Shown here piece after piece: positions 1 through 5,357 of a stretch of DNA of 5,357 nt; the first letter of the stretch is position 1; every line of letters begins with the position of its first letter. A program made the position numbers and the translations under genes. The DNA is from SAR116 cluster bacterium. GTDB lineage: Bacteria; Pseudomonadota; Alphaproteobacteria; Puniceispirillales; Marisalimonadaceae. The notes below the pieces were generated by a model. It searched no databases, was not told where the DNA came from, and saw only the letters and a program-made list of their open reading frames with translations. Where the stretch lies: NCBI GenBank assembly GCA_002691185.1, contig NZHB01000007.1:410-5766 (forward strand), in the 5' to 3' direction.

Positions 1-393
1 ACCTATAAGAGCCTAAAAGCAGCTTTGGATGGTGGTATCGAAGGAAAACCAGAAAATGTCTTATTTTATGCAACATCTAATAGAAGACATCTGATGCCAA
101 GAGATATGATGGAAAATGAACGTTCTACGGCTATTAATCCCTCAGAGTCAGTCGAAGAAAAAGTTTCTTTGTCAGACAGATTTGGCATATGGATTGGCTT
201 TCATAATATGTCTCAAGAAATTTTCTTAGAAATTATTTATGCATATTGTAATGAATTCAAAATAACAGAAAATAAAGATGTAATAAGATCTGAAGCTCTA
301 GAATGGTCAATTACAAGAGGAGCTCGTTCGGGTAGAGTTGCCTGGCAATTTGTACAAGACTTAGCAGGAAGAAATAAAATCCAAATAAATTAA
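1..393 (+). CDS. DUF815-family AAA+ ATPase, C-terminal part (5' end outside window)
   Basis: This is the 3' end of a gene that begins before base 1. The frame is open from the first base (TYKSLKAALDGG...), and the first possible start inside the window, TTG at 25, lies within conserved sequence, so it is not the real start. About 130 codons are visible. VLFYATSNRRHLMPRDM (bases 58-108) looks like the sensor-1 strand of a P-loop AAA+ ATPase. It is followed by LSDRFGIWIGFH and, near the end, by ITRGARSGRVAWQFVQDLAG, all characteristic of DUF815 proteins. The Walker A and B motifs must lie upstream, outside the window. The family is widespread in bacteria, including alphaproteobacteria, and is predicted to be a cytoplasmic ATPase of unknown biological role. 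The gene ends with TAA at 391-393, converging on the lipoprotein gene and overlapping it by 4 bp. Family assignment is from recognition of the motifs and is fairly secure; function is not known. Confidence 0.85.
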   Translation, partial: TYKSLKAALDGGIEGKPENVLFYATSNRRHLMPRDMMENERSTAINPSESVEEKVSLSDRFGIWIGFHNMSQEIFLEIIYAYCNEFKITENKDVIRSEALEWSITRGARSGRVAWQFVQDLAGRNKIQIN

Positions 394-1298
394 TTTAAAA
401 ACTCTATTGGGTTTACTGGATTCCTATTATGTCTAAGCTGAAAGTGATAGTAGTCTAAATCATTAGAGCTATAGGCAATTAATTCACCCTTTTTTATAGA
501 TGAACCTTGTTTTACGTTAAATTTTCCAACATTAGAATACGCGCTTAACCATCCATTTTTATGTTTTATTAAAATAAGATTTCCAAATTTCTTTATTTCA
601 GAACCAGTAAAAGCGATAGTGCCCTCGTAGATAGAATATATCGGAGAATTATTTGAAGCTTTTATATCTACTCCGTCATAATGTTGACCTTTTCCAAAAA
701 CGCCAAAATTTTTAATAATCTGACCTTTTGAAGGCCAAATAAATTTAGGTGAATTTAATGATTTAGCATTAATTATTCTATTTTTATTAGAAATTTTAGG
801 TTCACTCTTATAAATTTTTTTATCGATTATCAAATCTACAACTGAGAAATCTTTTGTTTGAGGAATTAAGATTTTATTCCCTACCTTTAGTTGATATGGT
901 TTAGACAATTTATTTATTCGAATAATATCTGATTTATTGACTGCAAATTTCAAAGAGATCTTCTCTAAATTATCACCAAATCGAATAACATATAGATTTT
1001 TATTTCTTAAAAAGAGTATTTGGTTTACTTTTAAATTATAAGGTTCAACAAGATTATTGTCATCGATTATATCTTTTGGCACTACCTTATATTTGTTAGC
1101 TATACTATAGATTGTGTCGTCTTTATTTACTAAAATCATACCATTTAAAGGTATCTGAAATTGCCTGTTGATATTTGACCTATCAAAAACAGTTACCTTT
1201 TTTTCAACAGCAAAATCTTTTTTTACATCTTCAAATAAATTTGAGGTTTGGCAACCAAACAAAAAAGTTATTAAAAATAAAAATAATATTTTTATCAA
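390..1298 (-). CDS. nlpD: NlpD-like outer-membrane lipoprotein: two LysM domains and a degenerate LytM/M23 domain
   Basis: A 302-residue envelope protein. Residues 1-15 form a hydrophobic signal peptide ending in the lipobox LFGC, with C16 as the lipidated cysteine and Q17 at +2, which suggests an outer-membrane lipoprotein. Two LysM peptidoglycan-binding repeats follow at about 54-97 and 101-146, both ending in a PY-x-LKV-...-IL pattern. A basic linker leads to a LytM/M23 fold at about 190-300 (IWPSKGQIIKNFG to NPVNPIEFL). The catalytic signature is eroded: the HxGxD histidine position is Y207 (H206 sits one place early), the middle catalytic histidine is N256 (AYSN), and HxH reads Y283-Y284-H285. 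As in E. coli NlpD and EnvC, this suggests a non-enzymatic activator of an N-acetylmuramyl-L-alanine amidase during septum splitting; that role is inferred. The start is TTG at 1298, needed for the signal peptide and preceded by AAGGGTG. It is the last gene of the operon, after pcm. DipM-like or general M23 naming is an alternative. Confidence 0.88.
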   Translation of the reverse strand: MIKILFLFLITFLFGCQTSNLFEDVKKDFAVEKKVTVFDRSNINRQFQIPLNGMILVNKDDTIYSIANKYKVVPKDIIDDNNLVEPYNLKVNQILFLRNKNLYVIRFGDNLEKISLKFAVNKSDIIRINKLSKPYQLKVGNKILIPQTKDFSVVDLIIDKKIYKSEPKISNKNRIINAKSLNSPKFIWPSKGQIIKNFGVFGKGQHYDGVDIKASNNSPIYSIYEGTIAFTGSEIKKFGNLILIKHKNGWLSAYSNVGKFNVKQGSSIKKGELIAYSSNDLDYYHFQLRHNRNPVNPIEFLN

Positions 1299-1303
1299 AA
1301 AAA

Positions 1304-1310
1304 CACCCTT
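1304..1310 (-). promoter_or_regulatory. Ribosome binding site for the lipoprotein gene, supporting its TTG start
   Basis: On the minus strand the sequence AAGGGTG is followed by five T and then TTG at 1298-1296. The GGG core sits 7 bases before the TTG, a normal Shine-Dalgarno distance. No ATG or GTG lies in frame between the upstream stop (TAA at 1325-1323) and the signal peptide, and the first in-frame ATG would be codon 54, which would delete the signal peptide and lipobox. This site therefore decides the start. Confidence 0.65.
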
Positions 1311-1331
1311 AAAAATACTAAATTACTTAAA

Positions 1332-1337
1332 ATTATA
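1332..1337 (-). promoter_or_regulatory. Possible -10 element (TATAAT) before the lipoprotein gene
   Basis: The 45-bp gap between pcm and the lipoprotein gene, the longest in the operon, contains a perfect TATAAT on the minus strand about 34 bases before the TTG start. No convincing TTGACA-like -35 hexamer lies 16-18 bases further upstream; that stretch reads about TAAGTG. In such AT-rich DNA a chance match is likely, so an internal promoter is only a possibility. Confidence 0.22.
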
Positions 1338-1343
1338 CATAAA

Positions 1344-1988
1344 TCAATCATAATCACTTACCAACGGTACAAAACTTACCTCTCCAAGATCTTCCCAAAT
1401 ATCATTCTCTCGTTTATCCTTTACTATTATTTTTTTTAATCTTTGTTGATTTAAGGAGGTTGCAACTGGCGCTATACAAATTCCATTATACCTAACTTGA
1501 TTTAATAATCTGTCATCTATTTTTTTAATGGCACATGTTATGATCAAGTGATCAAATGGAGCTAATTTAGGCCAACCTAAAAAACCATCATCATGCTTGG
1601 ATACAATATTTGTAAGTTTAAGTTTTTTAAAACATAATAGAGCATTCACCAGAAGAGGTTTTATTCTCTCTATAGAATAAACTCTTCTAGACAAAAGAGA
1701 TAAAACTGAAGTTTGATAACCAGAACCAGTTCCAATTTCCAGAATTATTTCATTTCCTTTTAAATTCAATGCCTCAGTCATTAAAGCAACAATATATGGT
1801 TGACTAATTGTTTGCTCAAAACCAATAGGTAAAGGGTTATTTTTATAAGCATAAGAATGAAAGTTTGATGGTAAAAATAATTCTCTAGGAATAGTTTCAA
1901 TTGCGTTAAGAACATCCTTAGAAGAAATCCCCATTGACCTCAAACTCATAATTAAGTTAGCTTTTTGAATTGAGTTTTCATATAACAT
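1344..1988 (-). CDS. pcm: Protein-L-isoaspartate O-methyltransferase
   Basis: Pcm is a cytoplasmic repair enzyme. It transfers a methyl group from S-adenosylmethionine to the carboxyl of L-isoaspartyl residues formed by ageing of Asn and Asp, allowing return to normal peptide bonds. The 214-residue length is normal. ETIPRELFLP (31-40) and QTISQPYIVALMTEAL (59-74) are the family's substrate-side signature. LEIGTGSGYQTSVLS (83-97) is the AdoMet-binding motif I, YSIERI (104-109) carries the acidic residue that binds the AdoMet ribose, FDHLIITCAI (145-154) is motif II, and VSFVPLV (204-210) is the usual C-terminal signature. The ATG at 1988 gives an N-terminus ending in LRSMGI as in relatives, and GAGACTT lies 5 bases upstream of it. 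The gene starts 11 bp after the surE stop, so the two are surely co-transcribed. Motif III has NG (168-169) in place of the common GG, a mild variation. The assignment is secure. Confidence 0.95.
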   Translation of the reverse strand: MLYENSIQKANLIMSLRSMGISSKDVLNAIETIPRELFLPSNFHSYAYKNNPLPIGFEQTISQPYIVALMTEALNLKGNEIILEIGTGSGYQTSVLSLLSRRVYSIERIKPLLVNALLCFKKLKLTNIVSKHDDGFLGWPKLAPFDHLIITCAIKKIDDRLLNQVRYNGICIAPVATSLNQQRLKKIIVKDKRENDIWEDLGEVSFVPLVSDYD

Positions 1989-1999
1989 GACAGAAGTCT

Positions 2000-2749
2000 C
2001 TAATTTTTAATGAGAAAATCTTTATCAGTTAAATTTAGCAACAATGGACTGATTGAAATTTTTTTATTTTTTATTATTTGTAAGTCAGAATTTAAAGCAG
2101 AATAACTTTCATTAATCATCCGACCAATTCTAAAAGATTTATTATTAGGGTTAAATATTAATTCATCAGCTTTTTTTTGTGAAGCTAAATATGTGAATTG
2201 AAAATTATCAACAATATTGTTACGGATTATTTGATTAGGAAAATTAATATTATAAAACTTGGCTGAGTTACTATCTAAATTAATTAATTGTTTAACAATT
2301 TCTAGACCGTAGGTTTGAGATACTTCATAAGATTTAAGATCATTCGTACCACCATATTGACTTAAAGCAAAGGAGTTTACACCCCTTACGGCCCCCTCCC
2401 AAGCGGCAGCAACTGTGCCTGAGTATGATACTTCATCTCCTATATTACTACCTGCATTAACCCCACTTAAAATTAATTCTGGCATTTTTTCTTTAAATAA
2501 ATAATTAAGAGCAAAAAAAACACAGTCTGTAGGTGTTCCATTAATCACCCAGACAAACTCTGACAATTGTTCAAAGTCTATTTCTTTTTGAATAGTTATA
2601 GATTTGGATTTAGCTGATTGATTGTGTTTTGGAGAAACAACAAAAACTTTGTCTGTTAGTTTATAGGCTATTTCTTTAAGTATTTCTAAACCGATTGCGT
2701 TATGACCATCATCATTAGTAATTAAGATATTTTTTAATTTATTTTTCAT
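2000..2749 (-). CDS. surE: 5'/3'-nucleotidase SurE
   Basis: SurE is a cytoplasmic, metal-dependent phosphatase that removes phosphate from nucleoside 5'- and 3'-monophosphates; some members also act on polyphosphate. The 249-residue protein has the family's usual length and motifs: ILITNDDG (8-15) with the metal-binding D13-D14, S45 in NQSAKSKS, GTPTDCV (71-77), and SGVNAGSNIGDEVSYSGTV (95-113), in which N98 is the expected fourth metal ligand. AAAWEGAVRG (114-123) and a C-terminal SDLQIIKNKKISISPL (221-236) also fit the SurE fold. All expected metal ligands are present, so the enzyme should be active. The ATG at 2749 lies only 5 bp after the serS stop, suggesting translational coupling, and pcm follows 11 bp after its own stop. 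The surE-pcm pairing is widespread in proteobacteria and often read as a stress-survival module, though that role is not shown by this sequence. Confidence 0.96.
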   Translation of the reverse strand: MKNKLKNILITNDDGHNAIGLEILKEIAYKLTDKVFVVSPKHNQSAKSKSITIQKEIDFEQLSEFVWVINGTPTDCVFFALNYLFKEKMPELILSGVNAGSNIGDEVSYSGTVAAAWEGAVRGVNSFALSQYGGTNDLKSYEVSQTYGLEIVKQLINLDSNSAKFYNINFPNQIIRNNIVDNFQFTYLASQKKADELIFNPNNKSFRIGRMINESYSALNSDLQIIKNKKISISPLLLNLTDKDFLIKN

Positions 2750-2754
2750 TGATC

Positions 2755-4044
2755 TTAATTAAGAGCTTCTATTTTTTTTAAGCCTCTCATATAAGGTAAT
2801 AAGACTTCAGGTATAATGACTGATCCGTCAGATTGTTGGTAATTTTCCAAAATTGCAATCATGGTTCTACCAACTGCTAAACCTGAGCCATTTAAAGTAT
2901 GCAAGAAATCAATTTCATTACTCTCTTTGTCTTTAAATTTAGCATTCATCCTACGCGCCTGGAAATCTCCACAATTAGAACATGACGATATTTCTCTATA
3001 TGAACCCTGACCAGAATTTTGCCCAGGCAACCATACCTCTAGGTCATATGTTTTTTTTGCTGAAAAACCAACATCTCCTGAGCACAACATCATAACTCTG
3101 TAATGTAAGTTTAATTTTTGAAGAATTTTTTCTGCACATGAAACTAAATAATCTAATTCCTTCTCTGATTTTGATGGATGGGTGATAAATACCATTTCCA
3201 CTTTTGAAAATTGGTGCTGCCTGATCATGCCTCTTGTATCGCTTCCTGCAGCGCCTGCCTCAGATCTAAAACAGGGCGTGTTAGATACAAATCTGAGTGG
3301 TAAAATATTCATATCAATTATTTCATTACTTACAATATTAGTAAGGGGAACTTCTGCTGTGGGTATTAACCATCTATCATCGGTAGTATGGAAAAGATCA
3401 TCGGAAAATTTTGGTAGTTGACCCGTTCCAAATAGAGCGTGCTCTTTAACAATAAATGGAGGAGAAATTTCTTCGAACTGATTATCGAGAAGATGAGTTT
3501 CAATCATAAATGTTGCCAAAGCTCTTTCAAGTAAAGCTAGTTGTCCTCTTAACAAAACAAAACGCGAGCCTGATATTTTTACTCCTCTTTTAAAATCTAT
3601 TTGATTGAGCTTTTCACCAATTTCAACATGATCTATAGGCTTAAAAGCAAAGTTCGGCTTTTCTCCCCAAGATTTTACAAAAATGTTATCATCATCTGTT
3701 TTACCTTCAGGTACATTTTCATCCAGACTATTTGGTAGCTCTATCAAAAGATTATTTAATTGTAGAGTGAGTTCTTTTACCTTCTCATCCATAAACGCTA
3801 ACTCTGATTTATAATCAGAAATATTTTTTTTAAGATCAGATATATCAGATCCTTGAGCAATCATTTGACCTATTTCTTTTGAAGCTTTATTTCTTTTTTC
3901 TTGTAAAACTTGCATTTTTGTTTGGTACGACCTGATACTATTATCAATATCAAGAATTTCTGAAGAATTGATTAAAATCCCTCTTCTTTTCATCAACTTT
4001 TCAAATTGTTCAGGGTTATTTCTAATATACCTAATGTTATGCAT
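2755..4044 (-). CDS. serS: Seryl-tRNA synthetase
   Basis: This cytoplasmic class II aminoacyl-tRNA synthetase charges tRNA-Ser (and tRNA-Sec where present) with serine using ATP. At 429 residues it is full length. Residues about 1-105 form the N-terminal domain, including a two-helix antiparallel coiled coil (about 30-98, rich in K/E/Q) that grips the long variable arm of tRNA-Ser. The catalytic core follows: TGQLPKF (207-213), TAEVPLTN (229-236) in serine recognition, motif 2 around CFRSEAGAAGSDTRGMIRQH (258-277) with R260 and E262, and motif 3 LNGSGLAVGRTMIAILENY (384-402) with R393. EISSCSNCGDFQARRMN (351-367) is also typical of bacterial SerRS. The ATG at 4044 gives the usual MHNIRYIRNNPE opening and is preceded by AGAGAGG ending 10 bases upstream. 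It lies 17 bp after tatC and 5 bp before surE. No T-box-like leader fits in this gap, so control is presumably by the operon promoter. No abnormal residues were noticed. Confidence 0.98.
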   Translation of the reverse strand: MHNIRYIRNNPEQFEKLMKRRGILINSSEILDIDNSIRSYQTKMQVLQEKRNKASKEIGQMIAQGSDISDLKKNISDYKSELAFMDEKVKELTLQLNNLLIELPNSLDENVPEGKTDDDNIFVKSWGEKPNFAFKPIDHVEIGEKLNQIDFKRGVKISGSRFVLLRGQLALLERALATFMIETHLLDNQFEEISPPFIVKEHALFGTGQLPKFSDDLFHTTDDRWLIPTAEVPLTNIVSNEIIDMNILPLRFVSNTPCFRSEAGAAGSDTRGMIRQHQFSKVEMVFITHPSKSEKELDYLVSCAEKILQKLNLHYRVMMLCSGDVGFSAKKTYDLEVWLPGQNSGQGSYREISSCSNCGDFQARRMNAKFKDKESNEIDFLHTLNGSGLAVGRTMIAILENYQQSDGSVIIPEVLLPYMRGLKKIEALN

Positions 4045-4061
4045 TTATTAATTGCCTCTCT

Positions 4062-4841
4062 TTACTGGCCTCTGCTTAGAAAGCGAGAAAAAATTATAGA
4101 AATCTCATATAAAGCTATTATTGGCAAGGCAAGCAAAATCTGAGAAATTACATCAGGAGGAGTTAAAATTGCAGCAATCACAAATGCTATTAAAATAGCG
4201 TATTTTCTCTTAGCAGCGAGGTCATCTGGGGTTATAAAACCTGTTTTTACCAGTAAAAGTAAAATAACAGGTAACTCAAAACATAAACCAAAGGCAAAAA
4301 TTAGTTTCATTATTAAAGATAAATACTCAGATATTCTTGGTTCCAATTCAATAGGAAGTGAGCCATCAATTTGAGAAACTTGGAAAGAAAGAAAAAAGTC
4401 CCAGGCCAAAGGAATAACAATATAATAAACCATAGCTGCACCTGCTAAAAAAAGAACCGGAGTAGCCAATAAAAATGGAAGAAATGCTTTTTTTTCATTA
4501 TTATAAAGGCCAGGGGCTACAAATCGCCAAATTTGGATTAAAAAAATTGGAAGAGAAACACATATTGATATAAAAAAAGCTACCTTTACCTGAGTAAAGA
4601 AACCTTCATGCAATGCGGTAAAAATCATCCTACCACCATTTTCTAAAATTTCTTCAGCTAAAGGTGCTTGTAGAAAATTATATACGATATCAGCTAAGTT
4701 TTGATTATTACTAGTAAATTTAATGAAACATAGAAAAAATAGAAAAAGAAAAGCACAAAAAGATACTAAAAGACGATTTCTCAACTCAATTAGATGATCA
4801 AGAAGTGTCATATCATGCTCTGATTTTTTAACTTTTGTCAT
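4062..4841 (-). CDS. tatC: Twin-arginine translocase subunit TatC
   Basis: TatC is the inner-membrane receptor of the Tat pathway. With TatB it binds the twin-arginine signal peptide of folded proteins and recruits TatA to form the transport site. The 259-residue protein has six likely membrane segments at about 22-42, 84-106, 120-142, 173-198, 213-229 and 231-248. Conserved elements are DHLIELRNRLL (15-25), with E19 on the cytoplasmic face as in the signal-peptide site, FVAPGLYNNEKK (107-118), where E116 matches the second conserved signal-binding glutamate, FAFGLCFELPV (182-192) and ILTPPDVISQ (225-234). The ATG at 4841 is preceded by GAGACTT 4 bases upstream and lies 16 bp after the tatB stop. 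A short polar N-terminus precedes DHLIELR, as is normal. The assignment is secure; nothing appears truncated. Confidence 0.98.
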   Translation of the reverse strand: MTKVKKSEHDMTLLDHLIELRNRLLVSFCAFLFLFFLCFIKFTSNNQNLADIVYNFLQAPLAEEILENGGRMIFTALHEGFFTQVKVAFFISICVSLPIFLIQIWRFVAPGLYNNEKKAFLPFLLATPVLFLAGAAMVYYIVIPLAWDFFLSFQVSQIDGSLPIELEPRISEYLSLIMKLIFAFGLCFELPVILLLLVKTGFITPDDLAAKRKYAILIAFVIAAILTPPDVISQILLALPIIALYEISIIFSRFLSRGQ

Positions 4842-4857
4842 GTTAAAGTCTCAAATT

Positions 4858-5211
4858 TTATTTCTTTTTCTTTAAAGGTGACTTCTTTTTAGTTTTATTT
4901 GAATTTTTTATTTCGTTAATATCTTTCTTTAAAGATTGAAGATTTAAATCATCTTCAAGATTCTTTATCTCATCAATTTCAGTATCCATAATGGACTTAT
5001 TATCGATCTTTTGTACCTGATTTCTTAATTCTGCAATTTCAGCCTCATTGGCTAAATCTTCAATCCCGGAATGAAATTGTGTAGCCATTGACTTAATTTT
5101 TCTGACAAAGGATGAAACTGATTTTAATACCTTTGGTAAATCCTTTGGACCTACAACTATTAAAAGAACAAAAGATATTAATAAGAATTCTGGAAAACCA
5201 ATATCGAGCAT
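4858..5211 (-). CDS. tatB: Twin-arginine translocase subunit TatB
   Basis: TatB partners TatC in the receptor complex that recognises folded cargo bearing a twin-arginine signal. The protein is 117 residues. MLDIGFPEFLLISFVLLIVV (1-20) is the single short transmembrane helix with the conserved E8, followed by the G21-P22 hinge and an amphipathic helix at about 25-60. The MLDIGF opening separates TatB from TatA, which usually lacks it. The rest is a charged, probably mobile tail with acidic and lysine-rich patches, ending KKKSPLKKKK. It is shorter than E. coli TatB (171 residues) but within the family range, since the tail varies most. The ATG at 5211 has no strong ribosome binding site. It precedes tatC by 16 bp and follows an upstream coding tail by 17 bp. 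Confidence 0.94.
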   Translation of the reverse strand: MLDIGFPEFLLISFVLLIVVGPKDLPKVLKSVSSFVRKIKSMATQFHSGIEDLANEAEIAELRNQVQKIDNKSIMDTEIDEIKNLEDDLNLQSLKKDINEIKNSNKTKKKSPLKKKK

Positions 5212-5228
5212 TTACTACTTTCTAGAAA

Positions 5229-5357
5229 TTATGATTTCTTTTTAATAGTTTGCTTTTTTTTAGTTTCTTTTTTGGCAGTTTTCTTTTTTGGAGTTGCTTT
5301 TTTTTCAGTGATTACTTCTATATCTTCATTATTATCTTTGTTAGATTTAACCTGATC
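5229..5357 (-). CDS. Lysine-rich C-terminal end of the gene upstream of tatB, probably tatA
   Basis: On the minus strand one frame is open from the window's right edge to TAA at 5231-5229, encoding 42 residues that start DQVKSNKDNNEDIEVITEKK and end in lysine-rich repeats finishing KKKQTIKKKS. It is too short and low in complexity to identify by itself. Its position, 17 bp before tatB and on the same strand, fits the common order tatA-tatB-tatC, and a polar charged tail is usual for TatA; an ScpB-type gene with an extended tail is the main alternative. The frame choice rests on it being the long open frame, on coding-like lysine and acidic composition, and on normal operon spacing. The identity is inferred from context. 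Confidence 0.6.
   Translation of the reverse strand, partial: DQVKSNKDNNEDIEVITEKKATPKKKTAKKETKKKQTIKKKS

Noticed and set aside
338..350. Inverted repeat TTGCC-T-GGCAA near the end of the DUF815 gene, considered as a terminator for the minus-strand operon
   Set aside because: The loop would be a single base, no T-run follows on the minus strand, and the bases encode the conserved VAWQF segment.
1168..1353. Plus-strand open frame of 61 codons
   Set aside because: It lies antisense to the start of the lipoprotein gene and the end of pcm, has no recognisable motif, and is explained by AT-rich low-complexity sequence.
2772..2779. Run of eight T near the 3' end of serS, considered as a frameshift site or terminator
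   Set aside because: It encodes ordinary lysine codons on the minus strand, the SerRS frame runs correctly through it, and no hairpin precedes it.
3182..3421. Plus-strand open frame of 79 codons
   Set aside because: It is fully antisense to the catalytic core of serS, whose conserved motif 2 occupies the same bases; it is a shadow frame.
4045..4061. Possible regulatory leader between tatC and serS
   Set aside because: Only 17 bases are available; they hold a ribosome binding site and leave no room for a T-box or attenuator.

Overview
The window is a stretch of ordinary housekeeping chromosome from an AT-rich bacterium, most likely an alphaproteobacterium with a compact, low-GC genome (a marine SAR11-like or similar lineage is my guess). 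Three things support this: the gene order tatB-tatC-serS-surE-pcm-(LysM/M23 lipoprotein), which is typical of alphaproteobacteria; a neighbouring DUF815 ATPase; and strong AT bias, with very short gaps and Lys/Asn/Ile-rich proteins.

Layout from left to right. Bases 1-393 (+) hold the 3' end of a DUF815-type AAA+ ATPase gene that starts outside the window. Everything else is on the minus strand and reads right to left as one apparent operon: the lysine-rich end of a gene entering at the right edge (probably tatA, 5229-5357), tatB (4858-5211), tatC (4062-4841), serS (2755-4044), surE (2000-2749), pcm (1344-1988) and an NlpD-like lipoprotein (390-1298). Gaps between these genes are 5-45 bp. The last operon gene and the DUF815 gene converge and overlap by 4 bp, so there is no intergenic terminator. 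No stretch over 300 bases lacks a gene, and I saw no RNA genes, mobile elements, CRISPR arrays or long repeats.

Functionally, the operon combines protein export (Tat translocase), translation (seryl-tRNA synthetase), damage repair and nucleotide housekeeping (SurE, Pcm), and control of cell-wall splitting (NlpD-like LytM factor). The surE-pcm-nlpD order matches the classic gammaproteobacterial cluster, but here no rpoS follows. The most interesting points are the loss of most zinc-site and catalytic residues in the LytM domain, which predicts an amidase activator and not a peptidase, the TTG start of that gene backed by a good ribosome binding site, and the stop-to-stop overlap of the convergent genes. 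I found no evidence for an undescribed system.
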